Shown here in pieces: positions 45,735-55,362 of a stretch of 64,000 bases of DNA. A program made the position numbers and the translations under genes. The stretch is from assembly GCA_030295235.1 (NCBI GenBank), contig AP026164.1, positions 372,001 through 436,000 of the forward strand. The letters run 5' to 3'. The notes beneath the pieces are model-generated. The model searched no databases, was not told the DNA's origin, and saw only the letters and a program-made list of their open reading frames with translations. This DNA is from Fistulifera solaris. Lineage: Eukaryota; Bacillariophyta; Bacillariophyceae; Naviculales; Stauroneidaceae. Numbering within the stretch: position 1 is the first letter of the stretch; each line of letters opens with the position of its first letter.

Positions 45735-45839
45735 TCGACTCGTCTCAAGCGCTAGACTTTTTTAGAGCACTATGAACGGTTTACGACGTTTACACAGTTC
45801 TTTCGACTGAACAGATCTAGTTATCTTTATTAATGTGCC

Positions 45840-47118
45840 TTATAACAGAAGAAGGATTCCGTAAGAAAGCCAAATGATGGCTACCGGTGAATAAGCATAG
45901 CTGCCAGATATCTGTATTCCTGCCAGAAAGAATGTCGGTGCCATTGTTTGAGCCCCATCTTGTTGCGAAGTCTTTGGATCAGTCGGTGGTGCATTTACTG
46001 GCTGTTCTTTGGGTGGCTCCCCCGACGTGGTAGATGTTTGTTTTGGAACACGCGAAATAGACGGAAAGAGTGTCGGCTCGTGTGTCAATACAGGAGTGTT
46101 TGTTGGTGCCACAGTTGGAGGGGTTGTTATTTTTGTCGGGGTAACAGTCGGAAAAGGCGTAGGAAGAGGGGTAGGCGATAACGTATTCTCGCCCCAGCAA
46201 GATGCCGGCGGGGAAGCTGAATTCAGGCAAATGAAATTTTCTATCCAATCCTTGTAATAACTCACTCGAGTGTAGGCTGCTGGTGTATTAGGGCGGGCAC
46301 ATCCAGCACCAAAGGAAGTAATACCATACACCGTATCATAGCTGCCTGCAGGGAGAAGCGGACCGCCAGAATCCCCATCACTAGCAATCGAAATTGTCAG
46401 GAAAACGTCAAACAAAGTCGAAAAAGTCACCTAAAGAACGCACTCACCATGAATCTCTCCCTCCCTCTGGGATACCTGCACAAATATGTGATTCCAAATT
46501 CACCACATTACCTAATCGTTCTTTACAGTCTTCTGTGTTCATCACAAGCAAATCAACTCTTTGCAGTGAAGAGGATATATTCCCATTTTCTTGTGTCACC
46601 CCGAAGCCCATCGTGGTCACCATTTCGTTATCGTAAGGAGAATTTGGATCATAATTTAGCGAGATGAAAGGATTCACACTTGGCTGTTGCAGCTTGACCA
46701 ACATTATGTCATTGCTCTCCGGGCCCGGAACATAATCCTCGTGGGCGTTAAGAAAATCAATCAATATTCTTTCAGCTCCATCTCGGCCAAACACATCGGA
46801 TGATCCGATAATTACATCAACTTGGTAGGCTCGTTTACAGTGCGCAGCAGTGAGAACAATCTGAAGCAAAGCGATCACAGGTGAGATTGAAAAAGAGTCT
46901 CTAAACCGAGATGATACTTGATAACGTACATCCGGCCATATCAAAGTACCACCGCAAAGTTTATTTGAGGTCCCAGCCACAAAGAAAGGGAATTCTCCTG
47001 GCTGGGCTGTTATTCCACCGATTATACGTGGCTCGACTTCAAGATCACCCTCAATCCTCCTTATAAATCCCAAAATAATGAGGATCAAATAGCGAACCAT
47101 CATCATTTTCATTTTCAT
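45840..47118 (-). CDS. Secreted trypsin-like protease (S1) with Pro/Thr stalk and C-terminal hydrophobic anchor
   Basis: Three exons, transcribed 47118-46930, 46860-46448 and 46380-45840 (introns 69 and 67 bp), 380 residues. A signal peptide ([17 protein letters not shown]) precedes the mature start IIGG. The triad is His70 (LTAAHC, completed by splicing), Asp114 (NDIMLV) and Ser205 (GDSGGP); Asp199 six residues before the serine predicts trypsin specificity, and its neighbouring Cys is formed across the second splice junction. A Pro/Thr-rich stalk follows ([20 protein letters not shown]), then a polar linker and a hydrophobic C-terminus ([14 protein letters not shown]) that fits a GPI signal or membrane anchor. 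It is a paralogue of the repeat-tailed trypsin at 4362; the second intron position differs. Surface-bound protease is inferred. Confidence 0.9.
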
Positions 47119-47883
47119 GCCAGCGTCTTTTCGCTTTGGAATTATTTTCCGCTCCTTTTGGCCTCTCTCTTGGCGTTGACCCTAGTTCGTTTGCTTTGAA
47201 TTTGTTGGCCGAAAGTGAAATGCCAAAGAAGGCATTGTGAGGAGACGAGGCACACCGAAGAAAAAGCAGACACGATCGAAATTTTGTTGCTCCGATCTCT
47301 CATCGGGGAATTTGTCGTTGACGTACTACGTAATAGTTGTGTACTAAGGGTGAACTTTACCTGCTACTCCGGTAATGACCTTCCCAACTTCCGCGAACGC
47401 GGCGCGGCGAGCTAGCTTACGGTGAGTCACGATTAATCCGTGAACAAAATTAAGCCAAAGAAGCTAATCTCGGTCTTTCTCCCCCATAAGTCTCATTTGT
47501 TGAGATACAATTGCTCAAATCTCACAGCTGGACTAGTGTATCTCAACCAAATCAGTGTTTATTGTATACTCTAAGTGTAGGCGACCTTTCTCCACGACTG
47601 CATTCAGTCATGAATCATCATTCTTCCGAGCCAGACTGCATACCGTTTCTCCTATTTTGTTGAGCTACATTTGCTTGTATCTCCTTCAAGCCATTGGTAG
47701 CATTATCGGCAATGAACGCGTCGTTCCTTCATGTTAAAAAGTTATTGATATCTGTAATTTCGGTATTTACCATCACCGAAAGGGTTTTCTCAACTTTACC
47801 AATACTATACATCTCAGTCATGAATTATCAAATTTTCCCAAACCAGGATGAGACTACTAATATTTTCTAGACCCTTGATTATT
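47119..47883. other. Intergenic with hairpin motif
   Basis: About 765 bases. A GACTGCATTCAGTC hairpin with outer CA(C/T)GA arms lies at 47592-47610 and a partial copy near 47815. No gene is supported. Confidence 0.4.
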
Positions 47884-50818
47884 CTAGCCGTAGAACATCT
47901 CCAGTTGAGCATTGGTCTGTTGTCTACCTTGAACCTCAACTACCCCTCGCTTTTGAGCATCTTCCACCAGTTGCAGCAACGTCTCGGCTCCCTGCATCCT
48001 TCCGAGAGCACTCGCATTCCCTACACATAAAAGTTGGTATCGTGCTCGAGTCAAGGCTACATTCATTCGGCGATCGTCAGTTAGAAAGCCTGCGTCTTGT
48101 TGGTTCAAAATGGCCTTGGAGTTGGGAGGGCTGCGGACAAACGAGACAATCACAATATCCGCCTCGCATCCTTGGGAAGAATCGACTGTCGCAACAACAA
48201 CTTTCTTCGCTAATCCTTCTTTCATGAGAGCACTCGTGATTGCCGTCACTTGAGCTTGGTAAAATGTAATGATACGAACGCGATCCGATGAAAACCATTG
48301 TGGGTCCGTTGCCTCTTTAAGGGAACGCAGCTGCTTTAAGAGCTCAATCACTACTTTCACTTCAGCCATGTTACGATGAGAGCCACCGTGCATCTGCTCT
48401 TCCATGCCATTCACTTGCAAGAACGTGTACGGCTGTCGACTTTTTAAACATGGGCCATTAGTGTAAGACGATGACGAAACATTGTCGCCATCGGCAATCC
48501 TGTTTTCATAGAATCGCCGGGAAGGGAAGACGGATATGGAAGGGCTCATTCGGTACTGGACATCGAGAATGATATGCTCGTAGTTGCATTCGTACATCAA
48601 TCGTTCATGAAGACTTTTGGTTAATCCACGATCAGTTGCGTATCGACTTAGAACAGTTGCCGGTAGCTGCAAAGGGTCTCCGACAGCCAGTAGTCTAGAT
48701 GGACGCAGTTGAAAGGGTATGTATACTGACGAACAAACGTGAGAGGATGACACGTGCAAAGTAGAGTCGCAGCTGGAGATAACGTACTTTGTGGTTCAGT
48801 GGCTGCAGCTGCTTCATCGACAATGAGATCCGTCACCTGCAACATAGACTGCCGAAAGACAGAACCACCAGCTGCAGCTAACGTACAAAAAATTACATCG
48901 GCAGAATTCACCAATCTACCCCAGATAGATTCCTTTTCAAACGTCTTCAGAACTTTCACAAGATTTTCAAGGAGTGCGCCGATGCCGTGTTCAGGCCCGC
49001 CAAACTTGACTGTTTTGAGCCTGTCGGTAAGCTTTTCGGTTAACTCTTTGATTTCCTTGGGTAAATCTGGGAGGCTGTTTGACAACCTTTGCCGAGACGT
49101 TGTGACATGATGTAGAGATCTTCTATCGAAAATCCGCGGGCATCCGAACCCGGGACAAAATAGCTCTGGATCTTCTGGTAGCCACGAATGATACTCTGAA
49201 TCCAGGTATAGAGAAAAATAGACTCCATTGAACGTTCGTTTTCCATTGTATCTGGTGGAGGGCGTTGGTTGCCTTTCTTCCGATGAGACTTGCTGCTATC
49301 CGCTAAAAGCTTGTCCGCGTCGCCTACGAGCAAAACATTGCAATTACAGCGATCTTGATCCATAGCTTTCAAAAATCTTGCTGCGAGAACAGTAACAGCT
49401 TTGTTCGTAGGCGCGCACACAAGTAGCTTAGGAGGCGTTTTCGCCTTCAGCCCTTTAGATAATACCTACAGATGATTGACACTAAAAGCGTCGTTTTCCC
49501 GGTCCCTAAGGCACTCAAAAGTAAGAACACTTTAATGATCAGTGCAGGACCGACCTTCCCTACCTCACCTGGTGGACCTTGTATTAAATTTAAAGTATTC
49601 GGATCGGCGTCGAGAAAGGTAGATGCTGCTTTCTCTTGGGTTGGATTGAGAAGAGGAATTTTGAACATGGAATTACCTTTTTGGGATTCTCTTTCTTGTA
49701 GTATTGAAGGATAGTATTCTCTTTGTTATCGGACTTTTTTATCTTCGAGGATTTCACCAACGCTGTCGAAGCGTGTGTGGCGCGGAGTTTTCCCACCCAA
49801 TATACTGTTGACAAAACCAACTCGGGCAACGGCAGTGCTGGTCAAGGCTTCGAAGCAGCGCAGTTCTGTGATGAGTGTTGTGATTGGCAAGACGGTCCAC
49901 TCAGTGTCTTCGGCTTGAGGTGGTAGATTGCGGAGGACGAGGACCTGAAACCGTTTGTGCATCTCCAGCTCTTCTCGGTTCCCCGACGTGACAACACCAA
50001 GTATGACATTGTGAATGTTCACGTCTCTGTCACGAGGGATGCACTGGAATACACTTCCAGGGCGAATCTCATAGAGTTGATCTTTGTAAAGTCCTTGTGG
50101 TTCATAAAAGTGATTTTTGAGTGTTGACTGGCCGGAATCATCTCTACAAGATGTGATCGGAGATACATCGTCTTGGCTTTGTTGATTTGCTTTCCGTTAC
50201 TCTTCCACACGCGTTCCAGTTCCGTAGAAATGGCGTTTCGCGCTTCTTCAAGTACTAGTGCGGCGCGTAAATCAAAATGCAGTTTTGGGACTTCGTATGT
50301 GGATGACAGTGGTTTGTGAAATGGCTGGAGACCAACTCGTTTGCAAATGGTCTCCCAAAGCGCCAGCCAAGCGTTTGACGATGAGTTCGCTGCGTCGAGG
50401 AACGCCTTAGGTTCTGAACGTAATAGCGCGCCGTAAAATCGTTCTAGCGAGTTCATAGTGCGAGGAAGCTCTTCGTTTAACCGCTCTTGGTCGATCGGTG
50501 TTGTAATGGGCGTGCCTTTTTTTCTTTTTTGTTTTGCGCGTTGCGCCGTGCTTGTTCTGAGCCGCCAATGAATTTCCGTTTTCCGTCTTTGTCGACTGCA
50601 GTGTAGGGATTATTAGCGGGCTTCTTCTTTTGACAAGAGCTCTTTTGATAAGGGTTGAAGATAGGTGTTTTCACCGAACTAGAGGTAGGGGTGGGACGGG
50701 TCGACAAATAATAAGGGTTCGATAACAAATGACCCGCTGTACTCGTCCCAGTTGGTGTCCTATCCGGACTATCGTCAACGACGATGACCTTGTCAGCTTT
50801 TGGAGTTGCCGAGCTCAT
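47884..50818 (-). CDS. SEN1/IGHMBP2-like superfamily 1 helicase
   Basis: About 940 residues from the ATG at 50818 (MSSATPK). A disordered N-terminus contains a repeated NPY motif. Helicase motifs in order: NPTQEKAAS (Q motif), GPPGTGKTT (Walker A, split by intron 49506-49568), VCAPTNKAV (Ia), VDEAAAATEPQ (II), LAVGDPLQLPATV (III; just after intron 48726-48787), LDVQYRMSPSI (IV), ATVDSSQGCEADIVIVSFVRS (V, quoted in part) and RRMNVALTRAR (VI). Members unwind RNA-DNA hybrids (Sen1) or DNA (Smubp2). Six frame breaks fall at runs near 50517, 50114, 49735, 49678, 49451 and 49088; each is resolved by one base. The number of breaks fits the gene's many A/T runs. No nuclear signal is certain; KRKFIGG and KKEKKAR are candidates. 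Confidence 0.87.
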
Positions 50819-51312
50819 TGCAGTCAAAGGAATGAATTTCTAAAACATATGTTGTCTTCTAAAGAATGCCGTGTGATGTGACTGCAGCAAGCAGGTGCGC
50901 CGCCGTCTTGCAAAAAAAATTGTGCGCAGGTTTGTCGCCCAACTTGGCTGTGGTACGGTACCAGGTACTACTACTTGTACTTTTTCTTCGTAGAAATGCG
51001 CCAGCATTGTTTCTTTCAAATAATTCGAAATTTGCCGCCATTCGTTTCCCCATCATTCCAAAATCTGCTCTGCATCGCACGGGTATCTTTTAGTAGCAGT
51101 ATAAATAGATATTGAATTCAAATCATTCCATAGTGCGCTTTGCCGGTAAGACGCAGGAGAAAACCATGCATTTTTCGCGGCTCTTATTACCAGTATTCAA
51201 AAACAAATGGCAATCATTTAGCAATCAATGATGATGTCAAATGCCTTTTAATCTCTGCTAGTTTATCTGAATCTCTGCAATAATAATAGTGATAAGCCGC
51301 GTCTCAAGCACT
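50819..51312. other. Divergent promoter region, helicase and CENP-S
   Basis: About 494 bases with GGTACGGTACCAGGTAC at 50952-50967. Two genome-maintenance genes are divided by it. No other gene. Confidence 0.4.
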
Positions 51313-52008
51313 ATGGCTGATCATGAAGAGGAAAGCGAGATCCGAGCGGCCATTCAATTCGCCGTCATACAAATTTGCGCGCAAGAAGGAGCTCATACGA
51401 AAACGAAAATCACACCGCAAGCCGTTCGTGCTTTGTCTGAGTTGACTTACTTGTACGCGACAACCTCTTTGAGGAACGATTTGGATGCATTCGCAACGCA
51501 TGCGGGCCGTAAGACGATACATGAAGCCGATGTCAAACTGGTGGCGCGAAAGAATCCGGATAATTTGCTTGATAAAATAAATCAGTACGCGGAGCAAAAT
51601 TTTACAGCTTCAGCTCCAAAGCTAAATGCAGCGAAACCTCGGAAAAAAGAAAATTCTTTCAACCTTGACAAAGACGTCCTATTGTCGTCCAGTGACGAAG
51701 ATGATCTCGGCAATCCACCCAAAAAGGTCCCGAAGAAGTCACTTCCTCCTCCCAGTGACAGCTCATTATCGTCTGCCGATGAAGATTGTTTCAAACTGCC
51801 CGCTCGTCCCGAGCGAAAGCAGAGATTGTCGATTCACGATGAGTCCTCGAGTGACAGCAGTATTGAAAACACTCGACCGGCGAATTCGCGTGCAACAGCT
51901 GGTTTTCAGCCTTTGTACAGCGCTGGTGGTTCTCGAATAAAGAGCATTCTCGATCAGCTATCACAAGATTCGTTCGAAAAAGAGACCGACATGGACGTGC
52001 AAGAATGA
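51313..52008 (+). CDS. CENP-S/MHF1-like histone-fold protein
   Basis: The ATG at 51313 gives 231 residues in one frame. Residues 10-95 form a histone fold matching CENP-S (MHF1): AAIQFAVIQICAQEG, ITPQAVRALSELTYLYATTS, LRNDLDAFATHAGRKTI, HEADVKLVARKNPDNL. With CENP-X this fold binds DNA at kinetochores and, with FANCM, at stalled forks. The remaining 130 residues are a disordered extension with repeated SSSDEDD / SSADED acidic serine clusters (likely casein kinase 2 sites) and a C-terminal short helix (SRIKSILDQLSQDSF). Animal and yeast CENP-S are only about 90-140 residues, so this tail is unusual. The gene is divergent from the SEN1-like helicase. Confidence 0.87.
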   Translation: MADHEEESEIRAAIQFAVIQICAQEGAHTKTKITPQAVRALSELTYLYATTSLRNDLDAFATHAGRKTIHEADVKLVARKNPDNLLDKINQYAEQNFTASAPKLNAAKPRKKENSFNLDKDVLLSSSDEDDLGNPPKKVPKKSLPPPSDSSLSSADEDCFKLPARPERKQRLSIHDESSSDSSIENTRPANSRATAGFQPLYSAGGSRIKSILDQLSQDSFEKETDMDVQE

Positions 52009-52214
52009 GACTTGCTTGTTGCCTTATCTTTGCTAAATATCCTAATGCACATTAAACATGTAGATAGATTCTTGTAGAAACTAGTTTCGGCTACCGATGA
52101 ATAGCAGTTTATTTGAAGACTAGACCTAGTTATTAAATGTCAACAACGAGGAGTATCTATATTAGAATTCACTAGTTAAATCAGAATAAAGATAGCCCAA
52201 TGACAGACGCATAT

Positions 52215-53029
52215 TTATTTGCTTCCAATGATTGAGAGGAACATGTTGAAAGCAATCTGCACGGCATTGATAAAGACGAGGCGGTGCTTGGTGGAGATGA
52301 ACTTGAAGTTGACGGCATGAACAATCGGCCATACTTTCCACGATCCTTGGCAGGCTGTGAAGAGATCACTTTTGACTTTGTCAACAATGACAGCGACTGA
52401 ATCGCCGTTCACCAACCCCAAGTACGTGAAGAAGACAGTCATGAAAATAGGGCACCAAATGAGTTGATCAATTCCAACCTTCAACGCGACGTGTTGGGCT
52501 TCCTTTCCTTCAATCTGCTTATCAAGCCAGTTGTAGAAAAAAGTGACCAGAGGGTCCGTGGTAAATGAAACCAAAGACACTCAGTGTGATGAATCGCTTC
52601 ATATCGAATGGTCCACCGCTGATGAAAATCTGTCGAGACGAATGCGAGGAGTGAGTCAATCAACCTGATGCAAAAAGGCGAATTCGACTTTGCTGGCAAT
52701 GATCTCATTTGCCCTATTTTACACAAAGCGAACACACAAAAGAGCCATACCTGAGCAAGCAAATCGCCAAGGGCCCATCCTACCAAGGAAGTCATAGCCT
52801 TGGTAATCAAGGGCTTCTTATCAAGGGCCTCATTGTAGGCAGCCCATCCAGGCACCGCACCTCCTCGGACCTTTGACTGATCTCGGAAGAGCGAGCTTGT
52901 GACAGCTTTGTCTTTGAGAAAGCCTACGCTGGTAGTGGAAGGCTTGGTGAGCGCAGGCTTCGGTGAGACGCCGAAAGCACTGACGGCAAGGAAAGAGCTA
53001 GCAATAACGAGGATGGAAGTCAACTTCAT
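52215..53029 (-). CDS. Plastid-targeted Mpv17/PMP22 family membrane protein
   Basis: Two exons (intron 52630-52750). The N-terminus MKLTSILVIASSFLAVSAFGVSP is a signal peptide plus SAFGVSP, a clear plastid motif. The family body follows: YNEALDKKPLITKAMTSLVG, GDLLAQ, then (exon 2) GPFDMKRF, YHGPSGHFFYNWLD, LIWCPIFMTVFF, SWKVWPIVHAVNFKFI and LVFINAVQIAFNMFLSI. Mpv17 proteins form channels in inner membranes of mitochondria or peroxisomes; this one should sit in a plastid membrane. One T too many in the coding-strand T6 run (52537-52542) breaks the frame. About 230 residues. What it carries is unknown. Confidence 0.88.
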
Positions 53030-53654
53030 GGTGTTTAACTGTAATAAGCAATTGGCAATTGAGATTCAAATGAAGGAAGTGCGCTTCTCACTTCATTGAC
53101 ACCTTCTGTTTGAATCGGCATCGGTGTACACGCGTGACACCATTGGAAGATACGAACGCAAGATCCACCTCAACAAACTACCCTACACAATATTTCTTAT
53201 AGTAATTAGCACATGATACAAGATACCTTGGTACCGGTACGGTACCATACCGTACCATGGAGACGATGGACTTCCCCTTCCGCTTCTCCTTCTTCGCCCA
53301 TGCTGGATGCGAGTCGCAAATGTACTGGTAGAAAGTGCGCATTACCCGTCAGACACTGCTTTATGTCGTGCAGTGTGCAGTCTGTAAAATAACCGGTGCG
53401 ATATACTCCGTATATAATTATAAGTGACGCACTGGTACTTGGCATTTGGCGATTGGCGTTTTTTTGGTTACGTTCTGCTTCTGCGGCAGCTGACCGAGAA
53501 CACTCCTCGAACTCGAAGCCTTACGAAAATGAATGACATTGGAGACGGATTGTCATTCTTTTTGAACAAGTGACACTGGTACTGGTACCTTCTCTGTTCG
53601 ATCTTCGTCTAACCGTATAGCAATCGTATATTCGTCTCCTGTTCATCTCTCACT
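53030..53654. other. Divergent promoter region with GGTACC stack
   Basis: About 625 bases holding two GGTACC clusters: 53228-53258 (GGTACCGGTACGGTACC and CATACCGTACC) and 53575-53589. No gene. Confidence 0.45.
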
Positions 53655-54555
53655 ATGGCGATTTCTATTGAGAAAACGCCGTTTGATTTTGGACCGCGAG
53701 AACTCGACAGATTCGATGAGGGCCAAACCATTCTTTGGCTCTCTATGTTTGCGTTTTAGCAATATGTTGCGTCACACCCATGGTTTACTTTATTCGATTA
53801 CAAATAGAATATCGGCATCATCAGCATCTACGACGGCTGGAAGAAGCAGGAATTATTGCTGCTCTCCAAGAGTCGCACCAGAATCGAGAAGAGAATCGGG
53901 CAGCGCGACGCAAGTATTTAGACGAAAGGAGAGCTCGAATATCTCAGCTTTTTCGTTCGTTTCGATTGGTACGTGCCTTTCAAGTTCTTCAGTACTTTTT
54001 CAATCGAAGACCTCAGGTATGCTAACGTTTCTCTGACAGACTTTGCAAGATGAACATTTCGTCGGTCAAGTCGACACAACCAGCAACGAATGTATAACGA
54101 CGGATGTACAAAACGAGAAAGATACTGCCGACGCAAACGATTACAATAAAAGAGATTTAGAGAATGGGGATAACGATGGTGTTGACAATAGGGAACTTAC
54201 TTGTGAAGATGGCTCTTCGATGATCCGCGTTCCGCTCCCTGGACTTTACGTTGAAAAGAAAGGAACTCGCTTAGTTCCAGGAGTGTGTGCCATTTGCTTA
54301 TGCGACTATGAGGTTGGAACAGATGTCGTTTGGTCTTCAAATGCATCTTGCGAACATGTCTTTCACGCAGAGTGCATAGAAGCTTGGCTCATGAAACAGC
54401 GCGAGGGGCCACTTTGTCCTTGTTGTAGACGCGATTTCGTCATTGACCCATATGATTGTGACGGTGAAGAATGGGATAATCGAATGATGGAGCTAGCGCA
54501 TACGTTCGACTCGGAAGAGGTGGAATTGTCATTTCGACAGGATGTACACGTATAG
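53655..54555 (+). CDS. Membrane RING-H2 finger protein, putative E3 ubiquitin ligase (paralogue)
   Basis: The ATG at 53655 opens MAISIEKTPFDFGPRELDRF. A membrane segment (TILWLSMFAF then LAICCVTPMVYFI) is split by a frame break at the T4 run 53754-53757; one more T makes it continuous. A basic helix (RRLEEAGIIAALQESH) follows, an intron (GTACGT at about 53970 to CAG at 54040), and a RING-H2 finger CAIC, ASCEHVFHAECIEAWL, CPCC. The C-terminus is acidic. Layout and ring match the gene at 9861, so the two are paralogues. About 280 residues. Membrane-anchored ubiquitin ligase is the likely role. Confidence 0.82.
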
Positions 54556-54894
54556 TTTTTGATTCTTGGTTGGTCTGGGGAAAATCTTTTCAAAGTATGC
54601 GTTCATTTCCTGGCGTCAATCACTCTTCGATTTTGGGCTAATCAATAATGTTTGATCTTTCTTATTATTCCTTTGACAATCTGCCGATTGAAATGAGCCT
54701 AAAAGATTTAACATACATTTTTCACGAAAAGTAGCAGCAAGAAATCAATGAGTGTGAAATACGAGTTACTTCGACATGCTAGATCCATTTAACAGGTGCG
54801 AATCTGTAAAGCTGAAGCCAGGTTTCTACCGTGTTCTATGTTGAATAGCCAAACTTATTTTGAGGACATCAACAACATCAAAAAACAATAAACA
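54556..54894. other. Intergenic
   Basis: About 339 bases after the RING gene; nothing recognised. The minisatellite starts at its end. Confidence 0.35.
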
Positions 54895-55280
54895 GTCGTG
54901 GGCGGAACCTGCAAGTCGGCAATATCCCGATTTTCTGGACAAGTAAAAATATCAAACGCCCAGATTTTCTGGATACCTCAAAATGGATTTTATGGATGTG
55001 TCAAAAATTTAAAACGCCCAGATTTTATGGATGTGTCAAAATATCAAACGCCCAGATTTTCTGGATACGTCACAATATCAAACGCCCAGATTTTCTGGAC
55101 ACGACAAAATATAAAAAGCCATTTTCTGGATACGTCACAATATCGAACCCCCAGATTTTCTGGATACGACAAAATATCATGCGCCCAGATTTTCTGGATA
55201 CGACAAAATATCATGCGCCCAGATTTTCTGAAGACGACAAAATATTAAACGCCCAGATTTTCTGGATAAGTGAAAGTGAA
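54895..55280. repeat. 34-bp minisatellite, about 11 degenerate copies
   Basis: Units of about 34 bp share the core CGCCCAGATTTTCTGGATAC with AATATCAAA spacers. About eleven copies occur, the central ones nearly identical and the outer ones shorter or diverged. As 34 is not a multiple of three, the open frames across it change register and are not a protein repeat. It lies just upstream of the WW-protein start at 55363. Confidence 0.9.
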
Positions 55281-55362
55281 TCATCGGAATGCATGCCTGC
55301 CATGAACGTTGGACGATGGCAGATTGCAGCGTAACAGCGGCAGCATTCATTTGAAGCAAATC

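Noticed and set aside
47948-48227. Plus-strand open frame opposite the helicase C-terminus
   Set aside because: Antisense to motifs V and VI of the SEN1-like helicase.
54898-55334. Long open frames across the 34-bp repeat array, apparently encoding repeated motifs
   Set aside because: The unit is not a multiple of three and both forward frames read the same repeat in shifted register; it is non-coding tandem DNA.
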